In this document: positions 11,476 through 23,500 of the stretch, in pieces
Layout of the letters: each line of letters opens with the position of its first letter
Position numbering within the stretch: the stretch's first letter is position 1
NCBI RefSeq assembly: GCF_964340395.1
Contig: NC_135551.1
Coordinates: 5,851,963 to 5,915,962 of the forward strand
Source: Glandiceps talaboti
Lineage: Eukaryota; Hemichordata; Enteropneusta; Spengelidae
Direction of reading: 5' to 3'
Length of the DNA: 64,000 nucleotides
The notes under the pieces: model-generated
Told to the model about the DNA's origin: nothing
The model's input: the letters and a program-made list of their open reading frames with translations, nothing else
Database searches by the model: none
Translations under genes and position numbers: made by a program

Positions 11476-11634
11476 GATTCTGTCCCATGGAATGTCACTT
11501 GAAAGCCATGTACTAATTTGGTGAGTCTTTCCCATATGTGTTGTAGTGTCACTTCAAAGTCATACAAAATGGGCAAGTCCCCCCCCCCCCCCCCCATAGT
11601 GTGAGTTTTAAGTGACGTTCCACAGGAGAGAATC
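11476..11634. mobile_element. Short inverted-repeat element (MITE-like)
   Basis: The left end GATTCTGTCCCATGGAATG continues as TCACTTGAAA, and the right end read on the minus strand is GATTCTCTCCTGTGGAACG, then TCACTTAAAA. The arms are about 29 bp in a 159-bp unit. A poly-C run sits at 11,579-11,595. No clear target duplication was found, so the class is open. Confidence 0.7.
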
Positions 11635-12065
11635 ACATGACCATTATCATGAGCTCACAACCCAATTTTCATTCACATGCATGCTGGTTACAATGAATGA
11701 ATGGATGAAGTAATTATGAAATACTGCCCTCTAGTGTCAGTAAGCAGTACATATACATGTAGCCTACATGCACCAACCAACCCTTCTGTGCAACCAGAAC
11801 TGTAATAACCACAATCAAATGTCATTTCCACCTTCCAATCATTTTAATTTCAGCTTAGATAATCATTATCAAATGTCACTTTCAAATTATTCACCTAATA
11901 ATATAATAATAACCTTGCGAGTTTTCAATATTCAGAGTTATTATAATGATTAAGTGTCGACATTTTCAAATTTCTAAACCACACAAACATTGTGCATTCT
12001 CAATGCCATATCAGTAATCATTTGTAATCAATTTGTGGACGGATACACCATCAAGTTGCTGTTCA

Positions 12066-12176
12066 CTGCGCTGTCAAGATACATCATTAGCAGGCCGTAC
12101 CTACTCGCCTTCATATTCTCTGGAGAATGTAAGGGCTAGGAGGTACGACCAACTAACGTTGGTCTCGACAGTGCAG
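12066..12176 (+). other. Long imperfect hairpin, about 55-nt arms
   Basis: The left arm starts CTGCGCTGTCAAGA and ends CATATTCTC. After a two-base turn the right arm starts GAGAATGTAAG and ends TCTCGACAGTGCAG. Several differences would be G-U wobbles in RNA. The segment is GC-richer than its surroundings and overlaps a meaningless ORF (12,033-12,341). It could be a structured RNA or a small fold-back element. Confidence 0.55.
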
Positions 12177-12546
12177 GGGACAGGCGAACTGCCAAGCCAT
12201 AGGTTAGACAATGAGCAGTCAACAAATCCTATGAGACCAAGAACACAATGTGATGCCTACAAGCTATTCGCTGCCATTTGCTTTATTTCAATAGGTGTTT
12301 ATTTCAAGGACATTTTTAATTTAAAAGACCATTTCCATTAAACAAAGCAAACATACAGTCTCACAATCGGATGGACATGCATAATTAATATTAATAACCA
12401 TTGACTTTTACAAAAATACAAACCACACCTTTGTTTGAGAAATGGAACTGTTGAACACACATAAATAATGTTGTAAGATTGAAATTACCTTATGTTGTGT
12501 TCGTTTTATGTGGAGGTATTATTAATAATAAAAAACCTTTGAATTT

Positions 12547-12585
12547 TGTGTGTGTGTGTGTGTGTGTGTGTGGGGGGGGGGGGGG
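12547..12585 (+). repeat. (GT)n followed by a G run
   Basis: About 24 bp of GT followed by a homopolymer of about 14 G. Confidence 0.97.
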
Positions 12586-13059
12586 TTGCAGTGGTTTAAA
12601 ATAATTGGTTGCACAGTATATACAGAATTAATGAAATAGTGAGGGCTTCTTTTCACTTTTATTGGCTTAAATTATTAGTGATATCAAATATGTTTGAATA
12701 GAATCAATGACAAGGAAAGCTAGATTGGTTCAATGCAAAAAATGATCACTTTTGTTGTACTTGATAGAGACACATTGTTGCCATGACTACAGCATGTATT
12801 CTTTCAATTCCAAACTACTTTGTGTTTCAATAATGTGACTATGTTGTAACGAAGACGTGGTAATGATATTGAATTTCAATCTATGAACTATTGTACGTAA
12901 CTTGGAAAATTATCTGTAGTATTCATATTGGCAATGTACACATCAATGAAAATACATTTATGGTATCCATTTTTATAGTTAGTAGAGCTACCAAGTATTA
13001 TACTATACAGAAGCCATTTAGAACAAAAAATACAAAATTTAATGTATATACTCAGGTCG

Positions 13060-13340
13060 TTCTACGTCACGACAATGTACAACTACATCACTGGTTCTGC
13101 TACCGACTCATTGTGACAAACTTCACAAAGACCCCTTAGGTCACTCATATTTACCATGGCTGAACGAAGAAAAATACTGGAAAATAACATCTAATTATAC
13201 CATGCACAATCCAAGTTATTGTCTTTGAACAGAAAATATGGATGATATACCCTTCTCATTCTACATATTGGCAACCCGTGTCTAGTACCGGTACATGTAT
13301 ATGTCACTGGTTCTGTGGTGCTTGAAATTCAAGTCAAAAC
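13060..13340. repeat. Dispersed repeat, related to 41,920-42,160
   Basis: GGCTGAACGAAGAAAAATAC is matched by TGCTGAATGAAGAAAAATAT near 42,000. The minus-strand text TTTTGACTTGAATTTCAAGC is matched by TTTTGACTCGTATTTCGAAC near 42,100. CATCACTGGTTCTG occurs near both ends of this copy. Boundaries are approximate. Confidence 0.55.
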
Positions 13341-15622
13341 ATTCCAAATTATCTTTATTTTTCCAATTTTTGACAACTTATGCTTGGCAAGGTGTAATTT
13401 TATCATATGGTGTTATGTATGTATGCCTAGAGTATTAAAAGCTTGGTATACGGTCAAAAATGCAAAGAAGACAACCCCTCTTAAAACTGTTTGTGATTCA
13501 GTTTCTATCTATAAAGATATTTACTGGTAATAATATATCATATTATGGTGAAGTGATGTCAAACAGTTCAACCTGCCATATGCATTGAACAAAAGAACCA
13601 CACCCATACCCTTATCTGCTACATGTACATATTGAGCCAGACCATAATACACTATGCATACAGGCACACCTGTGGTTACTGACACCTTTTTCATACTTGA
13701 CTTTTTAGAGTCACATTCTCTCATGAATCTTGTGTTCAGCATTTGATGAATTCTGTAAATGTGTACAAATAATATGTTCCAAAGCTGTAACTGGAGACTG
13801 TTATCTTTTTGATCAGAATGGAAATTTTTGAAATATTATTAATTAGATGTTGTGCGTAATTAAATAAGGTCAGTTTTATCCTTTAATAGTGTAGTAACAA
13901 GTTGAAACCATGATCATATTGGGGGTCCTGATTGAAGGGTATGGACCCCAAAATCAATTTTACTAGGTTTATTGTATCATATATGTATGTGTATAGCTAC
14001 ACAAATACATTTACCCACAATTGATTCAGTATTGTGCAGGGTGTACAACATTATATATAAGAAGACATTATAACTCACAAAACCATTTTAAAATGTTAGC
14101 ATAGCTTTAACAACACCAACTGTTTGTTACATACAACTGTAGATGTATGTTGGTGGGTTTCCTTGGTTTGCTGTGTATTAGAGCATTTAAATCACTACCA
14201 GGATGTACAAGATTTTCATTTCTACTATAAATGTGCATATGTATTGTAACACCACACAGATTATCCAATCTGTGACACTATCATTGTTATGAGTGATGTC
14301 TGTCCTTGAATGGAGGTATAAGCTCTTAGCAAAATGTGTCTACAGTGGAATTAACTTTGTGTGTCTGGCATACGGTACATGTAAATCAGCACCAGGTTTT
14401 GTAGTACTTTCAGTTAACTCCCTGATTCAATCAATCTATGACAGTATAAAATGAAATTGTGTGGCCTTGCTAAATGTACAATATATTTGTCATAGGATTA
14501 CATATATTTGTAGTATCTGACACTGCAACATCTGTCATTCCAATCATAGCCAGGTTCAATAATTTCATTTCTTTAGTTCTAACCATGCACATTCATTGAA
14601 TCTGTTACACTGTCATTCTCTGTCCCTGTTCAATGGATTTTTTTGAGGAAATCTAACTGTCTAATAACTCATCAAAAAGATGATATGTAATTTACTGTGA
14701 AAGGTATGGATTGTCATATTCAATGAACAGATGGTTTTGTTGTTATTTGCGTCACATGGTGCTAGTAAAATAAATAGATAAGTGAAAAGCATAGCTAAGC
14801 TATGATCAATTATCATAGCCTAAAGCATAGCTATAGTAACCATAGAGTGGGTAACCAGAATCAATGAATGTTTTGTGTTGTTGATTTTGAGCTCTCTGTA
14901 AATGTGTACAATTCTTGCACACTGACTTAGTTCGGACACTTCACAAACTAAAATTATTAATTTTGTGGCATGTACATGCATGTATTGTAGTAGATTACAT
15001 GCTGTACATCGGTATGTGGTGACAGCAACTTTCCTAAATGCATGAAATGGCAATGTGTGTAGTCAGCATAGTGTAAACAATTGGAAGTCCCCAAATATAA
15101 TTGTATACTGGACAAGTGGAAGTCTACATGAATTAAACACTGGATAGGTCTTCCCACTGCACCTCTCACTTTCAATACTAGTTTTAATAGTCATATCAAC
15201 ATCTATTATTTGGATAAAATTATTCAGATTTTTTTCAAATTCAGTTAACTTAAGGAATGTATAATGCATGTAACTATTGATGAGTTCTCCTTATAAAGTT
15301 ATAGAAAAAAAGACAAGATAAAAATGAGGACAACGGGACTGATAAAAAAGTACGATAAAAGTGAAAAATCAGGATTCAAATTAAAAAAAAATGATTGTAC
15401 AAAGTATCACAATAACAGTTTTGTATGTACATGTAGTTTGTTTACATGTATGTCTTCGCTTATTGAAAGTGAGAATGCTCAGTGTACATGTAGTAATACA
15501 TCAATTTCCTTGTGTTATGGTCTGCTCTACTCTACTCTATTCTACTCTATCCTGTCCTGCTGTAGACTATCACTTCGCAATCTAGTCTAGATAAGTAAGT
15601 GATCTACTAAGTACAAGTATTG
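13341..15622. other. Non-coding, no gene seen
   Basis: AT-rich with scattered TACATGTA words. A short (CTCTA)n-like tract lies at about 15,526-15,550. Small ORFs on both strands have no recognisable domains or splice context. Confidence 0.55.
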
Positions 15623-16543
15623 TCAATGCCAAACTAATTTAAAGTCTGATGGAGTGATGAGATAGACAGGATTTATTTTATTTGCATTCCTTTCTCTCTT
15701 TTTATCATTAGGATCCTTTTTTTCATTATCTGTATAATCACATTTCTTCTCCACTCCCAGAGAGATGTAAGAGACAACAAAAATCAATAGAAATAAAGTG
15801 ATAGTAGACTGTAGAGATAAAATCAGCCAAGTTTTTCCCTTTATCAGATTCACAACACTATGATGTGAATCCAATCCTGTCCAAATCCAGTGAATGTAGT
15901 TTAAAATCATGTTTTCTGAGACTTCACGTCTTTTCAACTTTATTATTATGTCCTTTTGTCAGCTCTGACTATGTTATAGCAATTAGTTTGTTCTCTCCTA
16001 TACATCAGAATTCTCAAAAAGAGAATTGAAAAATAACTTTTCCAGTTTTATTGTTGACTACAGATATATAATAAGGCTCTAAATTAAAGGCCTGAGGACA
16101 ATATACCGGTACACACATGTATATAACTGGACAATTAGATTAATATTAATATGTACCTCTCTTCTTGTTACTTTACCTAGGATTTTCTATCCACGGTTAA
16201 CATGTTTTCTTGTCAAGGTTACTGAAAATTCATGTTTTTCATTCCGTTCCTGGGTTTTAAAATCTAGCCAAATTATCATCTTGATACAGCCTTTACATCG
16301 CGCACATCGTCTTTTCACTTTTTGAAAGCCATACCCTAAAATAACCTTCATAATATTTTGAAAACTGGCCATGTGTAGTATAAAGTAGACACTCACCTGT
16401 GTTCCAAAACTGTAATTTAAACTGGAGAAGACTTCAGCATGTGTCAACTCTCGTGTGATAAAGCTGGCAATGAATGAGCTACCCAAACCAATGTACAGTG
16501 TTGTCATTTGATAACTTCAGTCAATATTGACACTTGCCATCAT
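15623..16543 (-). CDS. Putative small membrane protein, last two exons on the minus strand
   Basis: Not recognised. The first exon (16,543-16,397) opens after a TTTTACAG acceptor and contains an 8-codon upstream ORF (MMASVNID) and an in-frame TGA. The candidate start ATG follows at 16,507, giving 37 codons (MTTLYIGLGSSF... to SFGTQ) before a CAG|GTGAGT donor. A TCTCTACAG acceptor at 15,809 begins a 62-codon terminal exon in the same phase. That exon encodes a strong membrane segment (STITLFLLIFVVSYISLGV), then a Lys/Asp-rich tail and LITPSDFKLVWH plus stop at 15,623. The spliced product would be 98 residues, probably single-pass. Alternatives are a missed middle exon, or read-through of the first exon to 16,187 giving a Cys-containing tail (RRCARCKGC). 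The support is the splice consensus and phase, not homology. Confidence 0.42.
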
Positions 16544-17120
16544 CTGTAAAATATGAAATTAATATTTATATAAGTACCATTACCAGGGACCACATAAGAT
16601 GAAACCATTATATTGTAGTGAGTACCCAGCAATATAATCATGGAAGCTTTTAATTTTTTATTTAAATATAAAATTGAAATTCCGTGAATGTACCATATTT
16701 GAGATGATTAGTTATTACATTATAGGGGATAAAACACTGCATGAAATTTCTGTAGTAAACATTCCCACATAAAAGTGACACATGAGGAATTTTCAAATCA
16801 CGATACCACAATTTGAAACCATTTGGTAGGCAAGTGTTACTTAATGCTGTGTCTGTGAAGGAAAATTGTTAAAACTTCAAAGAAAATTTGTATCAAATTT
16901 GTATGCTAATCATGTTCACAATAAGTTTGAAACTGGTATTCTTGTATTCACATGTCAATTTTTATGTGTACATGATTTGATCCACATACATGTAGTACCA
17001 TTGATATGAAATGACACTAATGTAATGGAGTTTTAATGTTCAGTAATAACTATTAAAATTCACAATTGTGTACATGATAAAGTCATTGATATTGATATTC
17101 ATGTAGGTTCAAGCTGGAGG

Positions 17121-17124
17121 CTTT

Positions 17125-17169
<45 letters not shown>

Positions 17170-17193
17170 TCTACTTCCCTCCCTTCCCCCTCC

Positions 17194-17281
<88 letters not shown>

Positions 17282-17294
17282 CTCTGTCTCTCTC
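17121..17294 (+). repeat. Pyrimidine-rich tract: (CTTT)n then (TC)n
   Basis: (TTTC)n at 17,121-17,168, a C/T-rich spacer, then about 80 bp of pure TC at 17,199-17,278. The plus strand is nearly all pyrimidine for about 170 bp. The minus-strand ORF of alternating Glu-Arg codons (17,109-17,300) is an artefact. Confidence 0.97.
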
Positions 17295-17761
17295 ATTCAT
17301 TCATGAATCATTTTTTTGTTTTACAACAATATCACTAAATTTTTTATACAGTTGGAATGACTGGGTAAGTACATGTACATTATATACATTGTATGTACAA
17401 GCCATGCATGTACTATATTAACTAAAAGTGTAATGATTTCCATTCAAACCTATAAACATCGTGTACTATAACCTTGCAAAACGTGATGAAGCAGCTATAG
17501 ATGATTTATGGTTTAAAATCTGACAACATGACTTATTACCAAGTATTTTTGCCAAGCACACCCTTTGTTCAATTGGTCTAATCTATAAGCCTGCCACTGT
17601 CCAAGGATAGCAAGCTGATACTATAAAGTAACTTGATATATAGATTTTATTGTTGGTATGTAATAAATTGGAGATACAATGTAAATGTACATGTATGACT
17701 CTACCCTATGCTTTCAATATTGGAAATTGTGTTAAGTGTGCATGTAACTTCTGTTAATGTC

Positions 17762-17763
<2 letters not shown>

Positions 17764-17793
<30 letters not shown>
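17764..17793 (+). repeat. (GT)n microsatellite
   Basis: Uninterrupted GT dinucleotides, ending about 15 bp before MITE family A. Confidence 0.95.
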
Positions 17794-17794
<1 letters not shown>

Positions 17795-17807
17795 ATTATT
17801 TGTATTA

Positions 17808-18193
17808 GCCCTAACAAAAATGTGTGGTTCTGAATCCGATTATGCTCAATTTTAGAATAGGTGGGGTAGGTAGATTTTTTATTTTATTTTTGAAAATTCT
17901 TTTTTCATGTTTTGAGTGTCTAGTTCAGGTAATTATATTTTCTGTTGTTTTCCGTGTGGTCTCTATGTTATTGGTTTCTTCTCATCAGATGTACAGCCAT
18001 TACAGATTGAAAGAACAGATTATATAGTCTTTTAAGTTGATGTCAGTTTCCATATCCATTATTTCTTGCGAGACTTACAATTTTCACAATAATTTTATTA
18101 TTTTTTTCTCGGATTCATAAACAAATGTTTAGGGTCGGCAGTGAAAAACTAGGAGGGGTTGGGTAACGAGAACCAAGCAATTTTTTTCAGGCC
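17808..18193 (+). mobile_element. MITE family A, best copy (PIF/Harbinger type)
   Basis: The left end GCCCTAACAAAAATGTGTGG and the right end read on the minus strand, GGCCTGAAAAAAATTGCTTG, form imperfect terminal repeats of about 35 bp. TTA lies immediately outside both ends, at 17,805-17,807 and 18,194-18,196. A 3-bp TTA duplication with GG-initial termini fits PIF/Harbinger. At 386 bp it is non-autonomous; the ORF at 17,824-18,027 lies inside and resembles nothing. Confidence 0.82.
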
Positions 18194-18569
18194 TTACAAT
18201 GTATATGGCAATTGGAAATTTGACTAACTCTTGATACAGATGTTGCAGGTCTAACCAAAAGATTAAAATACCAGATTCAATTGTTCATATTAAATTATAC
18301 AGAACTAACTATCATATTTACAGTAAGTAGTTTTTATGATTTGATTAATTTTCTTATTTTATATTTTATCACCACTTTATTCATTTTTCCATATTATTTA
18401 TATAGACATCACACTAAATAGTAAATAGCTATTAATAAATTTTAATGAACTTAATGGTCACCTTGATTGTTTCAATAGCGACAAATACATGTTCAAAGGT
18501 GATATATGAACTAAATCTGCAGTACATGAAAGGTGAAATGTAAAATGCTTAGTTACATGGTAACTGGAG

Positions 18570-19330
18570 TAGACAGTGTGGTATTGTAACATTGTATGCC
18601 TGAAATCATACGTGGAATTACCCCATGTCATAATAAATGCTATGACCATTTTGCAATCCAATTGTGTGCCATTGTTTGAATTGCTCCTAAACTCATCATG
18701 GTTTGAAATTGAGTCTATCTCTGATTGCATCCATGAGGAAATAGAGTTTATTTCTGTGATTAGGTGTCATTAAAACAGGTGACTATTTCCTATCCGATAT
18801 TGCCTTTCATTGTTTGAATTGCTCCTAAACTCATCACGGTATGAAATTGTCTATGATTGAATGAGGATATATAATAACAGTTATCTGGAATTACCGGTAT
18901 TTCTGTGGTTAGGTGTCATTAAAACAGTGACTATTTCCTATCTGATATTGCCTTTCATTGTTTGAATTGCTACTAAACTCATCCTTAGTTTATAACTTAT
19001 TGCATGAGTAAAATGGAAACAGTGGACAGGTACTGTGTATGTCTGGAATCATTTCTTGGATTATGTAGCTTGTATCGTTAAAACTGACCATTTCCTATCA
19101 AATATTGTATTTCATTGTTTGAATTGCTACATGTGTTCTAAACTTATCCAAGTTTAATGAAGTCCATCCCTCATTGCATGGGTAAATGGAGTAAACACTT
19201 GGTATTTTTATGTCTGGAGTCATTTCTTTGATTAGGTGTCATTACAACAGTAACCATTTCCTATCCAATGTTCTCTTTCATTGTTTGAATTGCCACTAAA
19301 CCTATCACAATCAATGCAGTCCATCCCCAA
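18570..19330 (+). repeat. Tandem repeat, five units of 139-166 bp
   Basis: The anchor CATTGTTTGAATTGCT occurs at 18,670, 18,809, 18,956, 19,113 and 19,279, so spacings are 139, 147, 157 and 166 bp. Other shared blocks are TTAGGTGTCATTAAAACAG, CATTTCCTATC and TCTGGAATCATTTCT. The short ORFs on both strands here are products of the repeat. Confidence 0.92.
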
Positions 19331-20314
19331 GGAGTCACATTTGAAGAGATTGATGTACAGTAAAGTCATGATAAGACTTGACAATCAATTTCCGTCTGGT
19401 AAATTGATCATTTATTGCTTGCCAAATCACGTTTTCTGACAATCCCTCAAATGCTAAATTGATGCTGACTGAAACAAGACAAACAGTTTATATGTATATG
19501 TGAATTCATTTGAAGTTCTTCTGTTTCATCAGTTTTACTTTTACTAAGTTTTTTAAACCAGAGTACAATACAACATACATCAATTAATCTTCAGAAACAA
19601 AGGTTTAATACTAGGCTGATGTTATCTTTATAGTTACATTTCTTTATGGTAAGGGGATCGAGAAAAATTGTAACCAAACCTGTATCGTTCAGAAAAGTTA
19701 TAAACAAACCTGTATTGTACAAGCCAGAAAACTATTTTAAACCAATTCTGTATCTTGCGACCTTCCTAAAATAGTTATAAAATTGACAACTCTGGTTAAG
19801 AAAAGGCCTGCTCTTCATGTACATGTACACTAGGGTGAGGCATTCAGAAACGTTTTTTTGTTCTCATACCTGGCATTGTGTGGACATTTTCCAAGATGTA
19901 TGACATCATAACATTACAGTTCCTGACCATATCAATACTGTAACAAACAAATATATGCACACTATATGCAATGTAGAACATGCCAGGCATGTCACATTAT
20001 CCACCAAAAAGTGAGGTATTTATTAAGTCATGACGTACGTAAGTAAATAGAAAGTCCCATAATTCCTCTCACCACATGGTTAAAATATTTAGATTTTATA
20101 TTTGTAAGGAAGTACATGGATGTATAGTTGTCGTTAAAGTACTGTATGTGTAGAGAATAACTCACTGTATGTCAAAAACAACAACTGAACATTAAACCTT
20201 AATAGTAGTAAAAATACTTAAAGAGAGATAGTAAAATTTCTAGAAAATAAAGGTTGCCCTAGAGTGTACTGTTCTGTGAGTAATGAATCTAAGTCAGGTG
20301 TATTTTTAATCTGG

Positions 20315-20515
20315 ATGTTTGTTCTAATTGTTCTAATGCATGGTTATACAATGTAATAAAACCATTTATTTGTACAACTAATAGAGTTGGATTGGAATGT
20401 ATTCTAATGTATGGGTATACAACGTAATAAAACTTTATTTGTAGAACCAGGTTTTCTAATTTATATGTGCACATTGTAATAAACCCTTATTTGCACAATT
20501 AATAAAGATGAAATG
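20315..20515 (+). repeat. Tandem repeat, about three units near 80-90 bp
   Basis: Three successive blocks share a TATACAA(T/C)GTAATAAAAC or GTGCACATTGTAATAAAC core followed by TTATTTGTA or TTATTTGCA. Degenerate but clearly periodic. Confidence 0.75.
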
Positions 20516-23500
20516 TATACTTTGAAATCACCGTGTAGTAAGTCATTAATGCCAGTATTTAAATTCCTTTTCACTTTAGTTTTACCATCAACAGTTTAAT
20601 GGTCAAGCAGAGAATACATGTGGTTTTATATATAAAGTATTGTCCTTTGAGTAAAAAGCTTTTGAACTCGGCTTGTGCCAATTTAAGCTAAATGTACATT
20701 TAGAATAATGACTTCAAAACTTTTTTCATCAAATTACGCGTAAACTAATAGAAATAGACTTATTAATGAAATCAAGCCATATCCTGTATAGTACTTGTCC
20801 AGTTGTTAAAAAGCAATAAAATTGTTAACACCATCAAATTACACTAATTTGTATTTTTCCAGCTGAAAGCCCCAAGAGGTAACATTGTCCATAATGTCAG
20901 GCTGATTTTCAATCTAAAAGCAAAAGCCACAGATATAAAATTGTTGGTTATTGTCATGTCAGTGACATAAAATTCTTAATGATGCAAAGTTTAATTAGCT
21001 CTTGACAGTTTATGTATGTCTTTAGTAATGTATAGGTGATAAAATGTTTGGATGTAGTTTATCAAGTAGCTGTAAAAATTGAACCCTTGATACCATGTTC
21101 TTGTTTTATTGTTACCATTATACTGATGATAGACTTCAAGTAAGATGGTACAACATCTTTGAAGCTCTGATGGCAGAAACCATAAAAGCCAAGGATGTAA
21201 GGATGATAACTGTGCTTCCTCTATGATGGAGAACACTGCCTTTGATAAGATGAGAGTTCATCCATGCATGTCTGTATAGTTACATGTATGTTATACATGA
21301 TGATGTATGTCTTCTCTTAGCCTCAAGTTTAAGACCAACATGTACATTGTACATATAGACATATTAGGTACCTGCATTTGCTGTCATCTTAATATGTTTG
21401 CCACTGTAATACTTTATTATATGCAATTTCTCAATATCCATTTAAGATATACTCTGCACTTGAAGATAAATAACAAGAGTTGGTAGAGAATCCCATTGAA
21501 AAGCTGTGATTTTAGAAATAATATATCCGTAATGATTTTATGTTCTTTTTTGTAATGAGATCAGAGATGGTATGAGAGTAGGTTTATTTGCAATGAAGAC
21601 CACAGGCCCAAAGAGCTTATACAAAGCAAAATATACAGTTCAGAAAAGATAACGGAAGCGCTGTATGAAACCTAGTTTCTCATTTTGAAAGCATAATGAC
21701 AGAAATGTGTAGGTTCATTCAATGATATAAATTTATCATACAAGGGTGTTCATGAAACCATCTAGGGAGATGATATACATGTACGTAGCATTGTAAGGGA
21801 ATCCCAAACATATGGTAAAGCAATATGATGAAGTGTCAATAAACTACACAGTATTGAAGGATAAATTGAAATTTATGAAAGACTTAAAAATGGAATTAGC
21901 AAATCGTAAAAAGAATGTTGCAACTGCTGACATTTGAAGTCCACATTCATGTCCAAGCATATTTGAAGAGATTACATCTAAGCTTAAGTGATTTGAAAAT
22001 TGGAATACGTATAGTAGTGACGTACATGTATGTACTGGGGTAACATGATTTATTGCATTCTAAAACAGTATATATGGGACTTTGGCTTTGTTCTGATGTT
22101 GGGAAAGCTTGTCGTTACAGCTATTTGTACATACTACAACATATTATGAGGAATCTTTAAGTTAAAGTACTTATTAATATTAAGTTACTTTTGATTCATA
22201 GCATAAGTGAGAGAATTCCTCCAAACATCGTTTTGTGAAATTTATATTATGCTCGATATTCATATTGGAGACATTTTAATGTGAACAAAATTTTAGCAAT
22301 TGAGCTATTCTTATAAATGTGTACAACTGTATTGTATATACATGTAGACGCACACATCTTGTTACTTTGAAATACTACTGTCAACATTTATATGTTTTTG
22401 TACATTCAGAATTATATGTCAAATACGCAAATGAACCAGTCAAAAACACATGCAGTATTGTGACAGCAGTTCCACTTAACTTTGTAATACTTCCCATTAG
22501 ATTGACAGAATAAGACAGCTGTCATGAGATTAAGTAATAAACACAATTTGAAGTCAAAGTTCTGGATGTTAAATAGCCAATCTGACAATTATAATGTTGT
22601 CATTCTTTGATTGATCATGGCATGTGTAGGACCTTTTGTCTTAAATCTTTATGCCACTGCCATCATTTGGACAGGTCAGCTATTTCTGTTAAAGTTATAG
22701 AATCCTAGTACATGTATTATCTATTAAAGAAGATATGAAATCTGCCTTTAAAAAAGACTATTCAGATTAGGATAAAAATATTTGCAACAGAAGAGTTTTC
22801 TGGCTATAGGAAAAGTTGAACAAAAGAATGGAACTACATGTATGCAATCCTTTGTGATAGTTCTATTGGTAACATAACACTAACATGAGACCATAGAATT
22901 GAATCATGGGCCTTAACATCTATAATTCACAGATTCATATAGTATGCTAGGATGATTTCAAAGAGTACAATGTAGAGCTCTCAGATGGACTCTAGACTTT
23001 CATGTAGTATTTTGCAGCCTGGTCCTTCAGATTGAGGAAATGAATTTTTCTGTTGAGAGCCTAAGTTCTAGGTAAATTAAAGAATCCAAGTTGTTTTGTC
23101 TATTGATCCTTTATAGAACAATTGAGAATATTAGTCATTTTTAGCAAATAATTTGTTTCAAAGAACTGTGCATTTGCACATTTTGTAGTACAGAGGGAAG
23201 ACATTTTAGTGACTGTACATGTATGTTTTGGCTCATGAAATAGCACTACATTTACAAATGTGTGGTTGACATAGAGACTTATTACTGGGTCTGCCCTGAA
23301 GACTGACACTGTCTAGAGTTACAAAAACATACACATAGTTTAGACACTTTGATGATGGGTTATTATACGTTAACCATCTGGTGTTAACAGAGTACATGTT
23401 TTAGAAAGATCACAAACAGGAAATCACTGAGAGTTTTTATTACTGCACTTGTTATTCTGCAATATAACTGTAAATTTATCACACCAGTTAATACTATAAG

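Noticed and set aside
12033-12341. 102-codon plus-strand ORF
   Set aside because: It runs across a hairpin whose two arms explain the sequence better; no domain or splice support.
17109-17300. Minus-strand ORF of alternating Glu and Arg
   Set aside because: Pure translation of a (TC)n/(TTTC)n microsatellite.
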